Below are positions 47,023 to 58,322 of a DNA stretch of 64,000 nucleotides, in pieces. Under the pieces are notes generated by a model. The model ran no database searches and was not told where the DNA came from. It saw only the letters and a list, made by a program, of their open reading frames with translations. The DNA comes from Clusia tigrina. Lineage: Eukaryota; Arthropoda; Insecta; Diptera; Clusiidae. Where the stretch lies: the NCBI GenBank assembly GCA_920105625.2, contig OV050030.1, positions 195,171,887-195,235,886 of the forward strand. Direction: 5' to 3'. Position 1 is the first letter of the stretch. Each line of letters begins with the position of its first letter. The translations under genes were made by a program, and so were the position numbers.

Positions 47023-48794
47023 TCTGCTGCCTTCTCTATGCCTATATCTACCCCTATCTGCCTCAGTCAGCTTCTCAGTTGGCGTCGCAGCCTCTATCAA
47101 CGTCTCTGTAGGCGTCTCAGTCGCTGCCGCTGTCGATTGGGGGGTCTGTTGCCTTCTCTATGCCAATATTTACCCCTATCTGCCTCAGTCGGCGTTTCAG
47201 CCTCTGTCAGCGTCTCTGTAGGCGTCTCAGTCGTGCCGCTCTCGATTGGGGGGGCCTGCTTCCTTCTCTATGCCTATATCTACCCCTATCTGCGTCAGTC
47301 GACTTCTCAGTTGGCGTCGCAGCCTCTGTGAGCGTCTCTGTAGGCATATCAGTTGCTGCCGCTGTCGATTGGTAGGGGTCTGCTGCCTTTTCTACGCCTA
47401 TATCTACCCCTATTTGCCTCAGTCGGCGTCTCAGTCGGCGTCGCAGCCTCTGTCAGCGTCTCTGTAGGCGTCTCAGTCACTGCCACTGTCGATTGGGGGG
47501 TCTGTTGCCTTCTCTATGCCTATATCTGCCTCTATTTGCCTCAGTCGGCGTCCCAGACTCTGTCAGCGTCTCTGTAGGCGTCTCAGTCGCTGCCGCTGTC
47601 GTTTGGGGGTTCTGCTGCTTTCTCTATGCCTATATCTACCCCTATCTGCCTCAATCGGCGTTCCAGCCTCTGTTAGCGTCTCTGTTGGCGTCTCAGTCAC
47701 TGCGGCTGTCGATTGTGGGGTCTGCTGCCTTCTCTATGCCTATATCTACCCCTATCTGCCTCAGTCGGCGTCGCAGAATCTGTCAGCGTCTCTGTACGCG
47801 TCTCAGTCGCTGCCGCTGTCGATTGGGGGGTCTGTTGCTTTCTCTGTGCCTATATCTGCCCCTATCTGCCTCAGTCGGCGTCGCTGCCTTAGTCAGCATC
47901 ATTGCAGGCGTCTCAGTCCCTGCCGCTGTCGATTGGGGGGTCTTCTGCCTTCTCTATGCCTATATCTACCCCTATCTGCCTCAGTCGACTTCTCAGTCGG
48001 CGTCGCAGCCTCTGTCAGCGTCTCTGTAGGCGTCTCAGTCTCGGCCCCGTTGATTGGTAGGGGTCTGCTGCCTTCTATATGCCTATATCTACCCCTATCC
48101 GCCTCAGTCGGCGTCGCAGCCTATGTCAGCGTCTTTGAAGGCGTCTCAGTCGTTGCCGCTGTGGATTGGGGTGTCTGCTGCCTTCTCTATGCGTATATGT
48201 ACCCCTATCTGCCGCAGTCGGCGTCTTAGTCGGCGTCGCAGCCTCTGTCAGCGTCTCTGTAGGCGTCTCAGTCGCTGCCGCTGTCGATTGTGGGGTCTGC
48301 TGCCTTCTCTATGACTATATCTACCCCTATCTGCCTCAGTTGGCGTCTCAGTCGGCGTTCCAGCCTCTGTCAACGTCTCTGTTGGCGTGTCAGTCGCTGC
48401 AGCTATCGATTGGGGAGGTCTGCTGCCTTCTCTATGCCTATATCTACCCCTATCTGCCTCAGTCGTCGCCTCAGTCGGCATCGCAGCCTCTTTCTGCGTC
48501 TCTGTAGGCGTCACAGTCACTGCCGCTGTCGATTCGGGGGGGGTCTGCTGCCTTCTCTATGCCTATATCTACCCCTGTCTGCCGCAGTCGGCGTCTCAGT
48601 CGGCGTCTCAGTCGGCGTCGCAGCCTCTGTCAGCATCTCTGTAGGCGTCTCAGTCGCTGCCGCTGTCGATTGGGGGGTCTCCTGCCTTCTCTATGCCTAT
48701 ATCTACCCCTACCTGCCTCAGTCGTCGCCTCAGTCGGCATCGCAGCCTCTTTCTGCGTCTCTGTAGGCGTCACAGTCACTGCCGCTGTCGATTC

Positions 48795-48809
48795 GGGGGG
48801 GGGGGGGGG
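48795..48809 (+). repeat. Poly-G tract (15)
   Basis: G-run after GATTC in copy 2. The T that normally follows the run is missing, so the sequence goes straight to CTGCTGCC. Confidence 0.92.
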
Positions 48810-50686
48810 CTGCTGCCTTCTCTATGCCTATATCTACCCCTATCTGCCTCAGTCAGCTTCTCAGTTGGCGTCGCAGCCTCTATCAACGTCTCTGTAGGCG
48901 TCTCAGTCGCTGCCGCTGTCGATTGGGGGGTCTGTTGCCTTCTCTATGCCAATATTTACCCCTATCTGCCTCAGTCGGCGTTTCAGCCTCTGTCAGCGTC
49001 TCTGTAGGCGTCTCAGTCGTGCCGCTCTCGATTGGGGGGGCCTGCTTCCTTCTCTATGCCTATATCTACCCCTATCTGCGTCAGTCGACTTCTCAGTTGG
49101 CGTCGCAGCCTCTGTGAGCGTCTCTGTAGGCATATCAGTTGCTGCCGCTGTCGATTGGTAGGGGTCTGCTGCCTTTTCTACGCCTATATCTACCCCTATT
49201 TGCCTCAGTCGGCGTCTCAGTCGGCGTCGCAGCCTCTGTCAGCGTCTCTGTAGGCGTCTCAGTCACTGCCACTGTCGATTGGGGGGTCTGTTGCCTTCTC
49301 TATGCCTATATCTGCCTCTATTTGCCTCAGTCGGCGTCCCAGACTCTGTCAGCGTCTCTGTAGGCGTCTCAGTCGCTGCCGCTGTCGTTTGGGGGTTCTG
49401 CTGCTTTCTCTATGCCTATATCTACCCCTATCTGCCTCAATCGGCGTTCCAGCCTCTGTTAGCGTCTCTGTTGGCGTCTCAGTCACTGCGGCTGTCGATT
49501 GTGGGGTCTGCTGCCTTCTCTATGCCTATATCTACCCCTATCTGCCTCAGTCGGCGTCGCAGAATCTGTCAGCGTCTCTGTACGCGTCTCAGTCGCTGCC
49601 GCTGTCGATTGGGGGGTCTCCTGCCTGCTCTATGCCTATATCTGCCCCTATCTGCCTCAGTCGGCGTCGCAGCCTCTGTCAGCGTCTCTGTAGGCGTCTC
49701 AGTCGCTGCCGCTGTCGATTGGGGTGTCTCCTGCCTTCTCTATGCCTATATCTACCCCTATCTGCCTCAGTCGTCGCCTCAATCGGCGTCCCAGACTCTG
49801 TCAGCGTCTCTGTAGGCGTCTCAGTCGCTGCCGCTGTCGTTTTGGGGGGTCTGCTGCCTTCTCTATGCCTATATCTACACCTATCTGCCTCAGTCGGCGT
49901 CGCAGCCTCTGTCAGCGTCTCTGTAGGCGTCTCAGTCGCTGCCGCTGTCGATTGTGGGGTCTGCTGCCTTCTCTATGCCTATATCAACTCCTATCTGCCA
50001 CAGTCGGCGTCGCAGTCTTTGTCAGCGTCTCTGTAGGCGTCTCAGACGCTGCCGCTGTCGATTGGGGGGTCTTTTGCCTTCTCTATGCCTATATCTACCC
50101 CTATCTGCCTCAGTCGGCGTCTCAGTCGGCGTCGCAGCCTGTGTCAGCGTCTCAATCGCTGCGCTATCGATTGGTGGGTCTGCTGCCTTCTCTATGCCTA
50201 TATCTACACCTATCTGCCTCAGTCGGCGTCGCAGCCTCTGTCAGCGTCTCTGTAGGCGTCTCAGTCGCTGCCGCTGTCGATTGTGGGGTCTGCTGCCTTC
50301 TCTATGCCTATATCTACCCCTATCTGTAACAGTCGGCGTCGCAGCCTCTGTCAGCGTCTCTGTGGGCGTCTCAGTCGCTGCCGCTGTCGATTGGGGGGGG
50401 GTCTCCTGCCTTCTCTATGCCTATATCTATCCCTATCTGCCTCAGTCGTCGAGTCAGTCGGCGTCGAAGCCTCTGTCCGCGTCTCTGTAGGCATCTCAGT
50501 CGCTGCCGCTGTCGATTGGGGGGTCTGCTGCCTTCTATATGCCTGTATATACCCCTATCTACCTCAGTCGGCGTCTCAGTCGGCGTCCCAGCCTCTGTCA
50601 GTGTCTCTGTAGAAGTCTCAGTCGATGCCGCTATTGATTGGGGGGCCTGCTGACTTCTCTATGCCTATATCTACCCCAATCTGCCT

Positions 50687-50734
50687 CAGTCGGCGTCTCA
50701 GTCGGCGTCTCAGTCGGCGTCTCAGTCGGCGTCC
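50687..50734 (+). repeat. 12-bp subrepeat expansion, 4 copies
   Basis: Three CAGTCGGCGTCT copies and one ending CC, in the same monomer type as 18488-18559. Confidence 0.93.
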
Positions 50735-53295
50735 CAGCCTCTGTCAGTGTCTCTGTAGAAGTCTCAGTCGATGCCGCTGTTGATTGGGGGGTCTGCTGCC
50801 TTCTCTATGCCTATATCTACCCCAATCTGCCTCAGTCGGCGTATCAGTCGGCGTCCCAGCCTCGGTCAGCGTCTCTGTAGGCGTCTCAGACGCTGCCGCT
50901 GTCGATTGGGGGGTATTTTGCCTTCTCTATGCCTATATCTACCCCTATCTGCCTCAGTCGGCGTCTCAGTCGGCGTCGCAGCCTGTGTCAGCGTCTCAAT
51001 CGCTGCGCTATCGATTGGGGGGTCTACTGCCTTCTCTATGCCTATATCTACACCTATCTGCCTCAGTCGGCGTCGCAGCCTCTGTCAGCGTCTCTGTAGG
51101 CGTCTCAGTCGCTGCCGCTGTCGATTGGGGGGGCCTCCTGCCTTCTCTATGCCTATATCTATCCCTATCTGCCTCAGTCGTCGAGTCAGTCGGCGTCGCA
51201 GCCTCTGTCCGCGTCTCTGTAGGCATCTCAGTCGCTGCCGCTGTCGATTGGGGGGTCTGCTGCCTTCTATATGCCTATATATACCCCTATCTACCTCAGT
51301 CGGCGTCTCAGTCGGCGTCCCAGCCTCTGTCAGTGTCTCTGTAGAAGTCTCAGTCGATGCCGCTGTTGATTGGGGGGTCTGCTGACTTCTCTATGCCTAT
51401 ATCTACCCCAATCTCCCTCAGTCGGCGTCTCAGTCGGCGTCCCAGCCTCGGTCAGCGTCTCTGTTTGCGTCTCAGTCGCTGCAGCTATTGGGGCGTATGC
51501 TGCCTTCTCTTTGCCTATATCTGCGCCTATCTGCCACAGTCGGCGTCGCAGCCTCTGTCAGCGTCTCTGTAGGCGTTTCAGTCGCTGCCGCTGACGATTG
51601 GGGGGGTCTGCTGCCTTCTCTATGCCTATATCTACCCCTATCTGCCCCAGTCGGCGTCTCAGTCGGCGTCCCAGCCTCTGTCAGTGTGTCTGTAGGCGTC
51701 TCAGTCGCTGCCGCTGTCGATTGGGGGTCTGCTGCCTTCTATATGCCTATATCTACCCCTATCTGCCTCAGTCTGCGTCTCAGTCGGCGTCCCAGCCTCT
51801 GTCAGTGTCTCTGTAGGCGTCTCAGTCGCTGCCGCTGTCGATTGGGGGGTCTGCTGCCTTCTCTATGCCTATATTTACCCCTATCTGCCACAGTCGGCGT
51901 CGCAGTCTCTGTCAGCATCTCTGTAGGCGTCTCAGTCACTGCCGCTGTCGATTGGGGCGTATGCTGCCTTCTCTTTGCCTATTTCTGCACCTATCTGCCA
52001 TAGTCGGCGTCGCAGCCTCTGTCAGCGTCTCTGTAGGCGTCTCAGTCATTGCCGCTGTTGGTTGGGGGGTCTGTTGCTTTCTCTATGCCAATATCTACCC
52101 CTATCTGCCTCAGTCGGCGTCGCAGCCTTAGTCAGCATCATTATAGGCGTCTCAGTCGCTGCCGCTGTCGATTGGGGGTCTGCTGCCTTCTATATGCCTA
52201 TATCTACCCCTATCTGCCTCAGTCTGCGTCTCAGTCGGCGTCCCAGCCTCTGTCAGTGTCTCTGTAGGCGTCTCAGTCGCTGCCGCTGTCGATTGGGGGG
52301 TCTGCTGCCGTCTCTATGCCTATATCTACCCCTATCTGCCTCAGTCGGCGTCGCAGCCTCTGTCAGCGTCTCTGTAGGCGTGTCAGTCAATTCCGCTGTC
52401 GGTTGGGGGGTTTGCTGCCTTCTCTATGCCTATATCTACCCCTATCTGCCTCAGGCGGCGTCGCAGCCTCTGTCAGCATCTCTGTAGGCGTCTCAGTCTT
52501 TGCCGCTGTCGATTGGGGGGCCTGCTGCCTTCTATATGCTTATATCCACCCCTATCTGCGTCAGTCGGCATCGCAGCCTCTGTCAGCGTCTCTGTAGGCG
52601 TCTCAGCCGCTGCCGCTGTCGGTTGGGGGGTCTGGTGCCTTGTCTATGCCTATATCTACCCCTATCTGCCTCAGTCGGCGTCTCAGTCGGCGTCGCAGCC
52701 TGTGTCAGCGTCTCAATCGCTGCGCTATAGATTGGGGGGTCTGCTGCCTTCTCTATGCCTATATCTACACCTATCTGCCTCAGTCGGCGTCGCAGCCTCT
52801 GTCAGCGTCTCTGTGGGCGTCTCAGTCGCTGCTGCTGTCGATTGTGGGGTCTGCTGCATTCTCTATGCCTATATTTACCCCTATCTGCCTCAGTCGGCGT
52901 CGCAGCCTCTGTCAGCGTCTCTGTAGGCGTCTCAGTCGCTGCCGCTGTCGATTGTGGGGTCTGCTGCCTTCTCTATGCCTATATCTACTCCTATCTGCCA
53001 CAGTCGGCGTCGCAGTCTCTGTCAGCGTCTCTGTAGGCGTCTCAGTCACTGCCGCTGTCGATTGGGGCGTATGCTGCCTTCTCTTTGCCTATATCTGCAC
53101 CTATCTGCCATAGTTGGCGTCGCAGCCTCTGTCAGCTTCTCTGTAGGCGTCTCAGTCATTGCCGCTGTCGATTGGGGGGTCTGTTGCTTTCTCTGTGCCT
53201 ATATCTACCCCTATCTGCCTCAGTCGTCGCCTCAGTCGGCGTCGCAGCCTCTTTCTGCGTCTCTGTAGGCGTCTCAGTCGCTGCCGTTGTCGATT

Positions 53296-53310
53296 GGGGG
53301 GGGGGGGGGG
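53296..53310 (+). repeat. Poly-G tract (15)
   Basis: G-run after GATT. The related blocks at 39635 and 41318 have 16 G preceded by GATTC. Confidence 0.92.
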
Positions 53311-56300
53311 TCTGCTGCCTTCTCTATGCCTATATCTACCCCTATCTGCCTCAGTCGGCGTCGCAGCCTCTGTCAGCGTCTCTGTAGGCGTCTCAGTCGC
53401 TGCCGCTGTCGATTGGGGGGTCTCCTGCCTTCTCTATGCCTATATCTACCACTATCTGCCTCAGTCGGCGTCGCAGCCTCTGTCAGCGTCTCTGTAGGCG
53501 TCTCAGTCGCTGCCGTTGTCGATTGGGGGGTCTTCTGCCTTCTCTATGCCTATATCTACCCCTATCTGCCTCAGTCGACTTCTCAGTCGGCGTCGCAGCC
53601 TCTGTCAGCGTCTCTGTAGGCGTCTCAGTCTCGGCCCCGTTGATTGGTAGGGGTCTGCTGCCTTCTCTATGCCTATATCTACCCCTATCCGCCTCAGTCG
53701 GCGTCGCAGCCTATGTCAGCGTCTTTGAAGGCGTCTCAGTCGTTGCCGCTGTGGATTGGGGTGTCTGCTGCCTTCTCTATGCGTATATGTACCCCTATCT
53801 GCCGCAGTCGGCGTCGCAGCCTCTGTCAGCGTCTCTGTAGGTGTCTCAGTCGCTGCCGCTGTCGATTGGGGGGGTCTCCTGCCTTTTCTATGCCTATATC
53901 TACCCCTATCTGCCTCAGTCGGCGTCGCAGCCTCTGTCAGCGTCTCTGAAGGCGTCTCAGTCGTTGCCGCTGTGGATTGGGGTGTCTGCTGCCTTCTCTA
54001 TGCCTATATCTACCCCTATCTGCCGCAGTCGGCGTCTCAGTCGGCGTTCCAGCCTCTGTCAGCGTCTCTGTTGGCGTCTCAGTCGCTGCAGCTGTCGATT
54101 GGTGAGGTCTGCTGCCTTCTCTACGCATATGTCTACCCTTATCTGCTTCAGTCTGCGTCTCAGTCGGCGTCGCTGCCTCTGTCAGCGTCTCTGTAGGCGT
54201 CTCAGTCGCTGCCGCTGTCGAATGGGGGGTCTGCTGCCTTCTCTATGCCTATATATGCACCTAGCTGCCACAGTCGGCGTCTCAGTCGGCGTCGCAGCGT
54301 CTCAGTCTCAGTCGCTGCCGCTGTCGATTGGGGGTTCTGCTGCCTTCTCTATGCCTATATCTACCCCTATCTGCCTCAGTTGGCGTCTCAGTCGGCGTCG
54401 CAGCCTCTGTCAGCGTCTCTATAGGCGTCTCAGTCGGTACCGCGGTCGATTGGGGGGTCTGCTGTCTTCCATATCTGCCTCATTCGGCGTCTTAGTCGGG
54501 GTCGCAGCCTCTGTCAGCGTCTCTGTTGGCATATCAGTTGCTGCCGCTGTCGATTGTGGGGTCTGCTGCCTTCTCTATGCCTATATCTACCCCTATCTGC
54601 CTCAGTCGGCGTCGCAGCCTCTGTCAGCGTCTCTGTAGGCGTCTCAGTCGCTGCCGCTGTCGATTGGGGGGTCTCCTGCTTTCTCTATGCCTATATCTAC
54701 CCCTATCTGCCTCAGTCGTCGCCTCAATCGGCGTCCCAGATTCTGTCAGCGTCTCTGTAGGCGTCTCAGTCGCTGCCGCTGTCGTTTGGGGGGTCTGCTG
54801 CCTTCTCTATGCCTATATCTACACCTATCTGCCTCAGTCGGCGTCGCAGCCTCTCTCAGCGTCTCTGTAGGCGTCTCAGTCACTGCCGCTGTCGATTGTG
54901 GGGTCTGCTGCCTTCTCTATGCCTATATCTACCCCTATCTGCCTCAGTCGGCGTCGCAGCCTCTGTCAGCGTCTCTGTAGGCGTCTCAGTCGCTGCCGCT
55001 GTCGATTGGGGGGTCTCCTGCCTTCCCTATGCCTATATCTACCAATATCTGCCTCAGTCGGCGTCGCAGCCTCTGTCAGCGTCTCTGTAGGCGTCTCAGT
55101 CGCTGCTGCTGTCGATTGGGGGGTCTCCTGAATTCTCTATGCCTATATCTACCCCTATCTGCCTCAGTCGTCGCCTCAGTCGGCGTCGCAGCCTCTGTCA
55201 GCGTCTCTGTAGGCGCCTCAGTCTCGGCCCCGTTGATTGGTAGGGGTCTCCTGCCTTCTCTATGCTTATATCTACCCCTATCTGCCTCAGTCGGCGTCCC
55301 AGCCTCTGTTAGCGACTCTGTAGGCGTCTCAGTCGTGCCGCTCTCGATTGGGGGGTCTGCTTCCTTCTCTATGCCTATATCTATCTTTATCTGCGTTAGT
55401 CGACTTCTCAGTTAACGTCGCAGCCTCTGTCAGCGTCTCTGTAGGCGTCTCAGTCTCGGCCCCGTTGATTGGTAGGGGTCTGCTGCCTTCTCTATGCCTG
55501 TATCTACCCCTATCTGCCTCAGTCGGCGTCTCAGTCGGCGTCGCAGCTTCTGTCAGCGTCTCTGTACGCGTCTCAGTCGCTGCCGCTGACTGCTGCCTTC
55601 TCTATGCCTATATCTACCCCTATCTGCCTCATTCGGGTCTCAGTCGGCGTCGCAGCCTCTGTCAGCGCCGCTGTAGGCGTCTCAGTCGCTGCCGCTCTCG
55701 ATTGGGAGGTCTGCTTCCTTCTCTATGCCTATATCTACCCCTATCTGCCTCTGTAGGCGTCTCAGTCGCTGCCGCTGTCGGTTAGGGGAGGTCTGCTGCC
55801 TTCTCTATGCCTATATCTACCCCTATCTGCCTCAGTCGTCGCCTCAGTCGGCGTCGCAGCCTCTGTCAGCGTCTCTGTAGGCGCCTCAGTCTCGGCCCCG
55901 TTGATTGGTAGGGGTCTGCTGCCTTCTCTATGCCTATATCTACCCCTATCTGCCTCAGTCGGCGTCCCAGCCTCTGTCAGCGACTCTGTAGGCGTCTCAG
56001 TCGTGCCGCTCTCGATTGGGAGGTCTGCTTCCTTCTCTATGCCTATATCTACCCCTATCTGCCCCAGTCGACTTCTCAGTCGGCGTCGCAGCCTCTGTCA
56101 GCGTCTCTGTAGGCGTCTCAGTCTCGGCCCCGTTGATTGGTAGGGGTCTGCTGCCTTCTCTATGCCTATATCTACCCCTATCTGCCTCAGTCGGCGTCGC
56201 AGCCTCTGTCAGCGTATCTGTAGGCGTCTCAGTCGCTGCCGCTGTCGATAGTGGGGTCTGCTGCCTTCTCTATGCCTATATCTACCCCTATCTGCCTCAG

Positions 56301-56436
56301 TTGGCGTCTCAGTCGGCGTTGCAGCCTCTGTCAGCGTCTCTGTTGGCGTCTCAGTCGCTGCAGCTATCGATTGGGGATGTCTGCTGCCTTCTCTATGCAT
56401 ATGTCTACCCCTATCTGCCTCAGTCTGCGTCTCAGT

Positions 56437-56472
56437 CAGCGTCGCAGCCTCTGTCAGCGTCGCAGCCTCTGT
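56437..56472 (+). repeat. 18-bp tandem duplication inside a monomer
   Basis: CAGCGTCGCAGCCTCTGT occurs twice in a row. The equivalent monomers near 24770, 59010 and 62105 have it once, so it is private to this copy. Its length is not a multiple of 12. Confidence 0.93.
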
Positions 56473-57407
56473 CAGCGTCTTTGTAGGCGTCTCAGTCGTT
56501 GCCGCTGTGGATTCGGGTGTCTGCTGCTTTCTCTATGCCTATATCTACCCCTGTCTGCCGCAGTCGGCGTCTCAGTTGGCGTTCCAGCCTCTGTTAGCGT
56601 CTCTGTTGGCGTCTCAGTCACTGCAGCTGTCGATTGGGGAGGTCTGCTGCCTTCTCTATGCCTATATCTACTCCTCTCTGCCTCAGTCGTCGTGGCAGCC
56701 TCTGTCAGCGTCTCTGTAGGCGTCTCAGTCGCTGCCGCTGTCGATTGGGGGCTCTACTGCCTTCTATATGCCTATATCTACCCCTATCTGCCTCAGTCGG
56801 CGTTTCAGCCTCTGTCAGCGTCTCTGTAGGCGTCTCAGTCGTGCCGCTCTCGATTGGGGGGTCTGCTTCCTTCTCTATGCCTATATCTACCCCTATCTGC
56901 GTCAGTCGACTTCTCAGTTGGCGTCGCAGCCTCTGTGAGCGTCTCTGTAGGCATATCAGTTGCTGCCGCTGTCGATTGGTAGTGGTCTGCTGCCTTTTCT
57001 ACGCCTATATCTACCCCTATCTGCCTCAGTCGGCGTCTCAGTCGGCGTCGCAGCCTCTGTCAGCTTCTCTGTAGGCGTCTCAGTCGCTGCCGCTGTCGAT
57101 TGGGGGATCTGCTTCCTTCTCTGTGCCTATATCTACCCCTATCTGCCTCAGTCGGCGTCGCAGCCTCTGTCAGCGCCTCTGTAGGCGTCTCAGTCGCTGC
57201 CGCTGTCGGTTAGGGGAGGTCTGCTGCCTTCTCTATGCCTATATCTACCTCTATTTGCCTCAGTCGGCGTCCAAGCCTCTGTCAGCATCTCTGTAGGCGT
57301 CTCAGTAGCTGCCGCTGTCGTTTGGAGGGTCTGCTGCCTTCTCTATGCCTATATCTACCTCTATTTGCCTCAGTCGGCGTCCCAGCCTCTGTCAGCGTCT
57401 CTGTAGG

Positions 57408-58248
57408 CGTGTCAGTCGCTGCCGCTGTCGATTGGTGGGTCTCCTGCCTTCTCTATGCCTATATCTACCCCTATCTGCCTCAGTCGTCGCCTTAGTCGGC
57501 GTCGCAGCCTCTGTCAGCGTCTCTGTAGGCGTCTCAGTCGCTGCAGCTGTCGATTGGGGAGGTCTGCTGCCTTCTCTATGCCTATATCTACTCCTCTCTG
57601 AATCAGTCGTCGCCTCAGTCGGCGTCGCAACCTCTGTCAGCATCTCTGTAGGCGTCTCAGTCGCTGCCTCTGTCGTTTGGAGGGTCTGCTGCCTTCTCTA
57701 TGCCTATATCCACCTCTATTTGCCTCAGTCGGCGTCCCAGCCTCTGTCAGCGTCTCTGTAGGCGTGGCAGTCGCTGCCGCTGTCGATTGGTGGGTCTCCT
57801 GCCTTCTCTATGCCTATATCTACCCCTATCTGCCTCAGTCGGCGTCTCAGTCGGCGTCCCAGCCTCTGTCAGTGTCTCTGTAGAAGTCTCAGTCGATGCC
57901 GCTGTTGATTGGGGCTCTGCTGCCTTCTCTATGCCTATATCTACCCCTATCTGCCCCAGTCGGCGTCGCAATCTTAGTCAGCTTCGTTGTGGCGTCTCAG
58001 TCGCTGTCGCTGTCGATTGGGGGGTCTACTGCCTTCTCTGTGCCTATATCTACCCCTATCTGCCTCAGTCGGCGTTTCAGCCTCTGTCAGCGTATCTGTA
58101 GGCATCGCAGTCGTACCGCTCTCGATTGGGGGGTCGGCTTCCTTCTCTATGCCTATATCTACCCCTATCTGCGTCAGTCGGCTTCTCAGTTGGCGTCGCA
58201 GCCTCTATCAACGTCTCTGTAGGCGTCTCAGTCGCTGCCGCTGTCGAT
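57408..58248 (+). repeat. 840-bp satellite block, copy 3 of 5
   Basis: Matches 25676-26516 at an offset of 31732. It reads CGCAATCTTAGTCAGCTTCG where copy 1 has AAACAGC, and GGCATCGCAG near 58100. Confidence 0.9.
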
Positions 58249-58322
58249 TGGGGGGTCTGTTGCCTTCTCTATGCCAATATTTACCCCTATCTGCCTCAGT
58301 CGGCGTCGCAGCCTCTGTCAGC

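Larger units (their letters stand above)
46159..49606 (+). repeat. Tandem segmental duplication, 1662 and 1786 bp
   Basis: Copy 1 is 46159-47820 and copy 2 is 47821-49606. Both begin GATTGGGGGG-TCTGTTGCTTTC and follow the same monomer order. Copy 2 has one more 122-bp monomer (about 48166-48290, GCGTATATGTACC unit) and a net 2 bp at the G-tract (12 G at 47011, 15 G minus a lost T at 48795), which accounts for the 124-bp length difference. Flanks after 49606 continue as at 43579. Confidence 0.9.
49607..55746 (+). repeat. Mosaic of blocks found elsewhere in the array
   Basis: 50043-51672 repeats 32727-34360. 51832-52740 repeats 38060-38968. 53227-53792 repeats about 41250-41815. 53861-54545 repeats parts of 26510-27440, including GGTACCGCGG at 54436-54445. 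54600-55746 repeats about 23050-24200. Near 55745 CTATCTGCC joins directly to TCTGTAGGCG, a deletion inside a monomer. No gene is seen. Confidence 0.84.
55747..58322 (+). repeat. 2576-bp super-repeat, copy A
   Basis: The monomer order from CTCTGTAGGCG and CGGTTAGGGG (about 55779) to about 58300 recurs from 58323 at an offset of 2576 bp, falling to 2546 after small indels. Copy A has a private 18-bp duplication at 56437-56472. It is also the second copy of 24291-26518 and includes the 840-bp block at 57408-58248. Confidence 0.88.
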
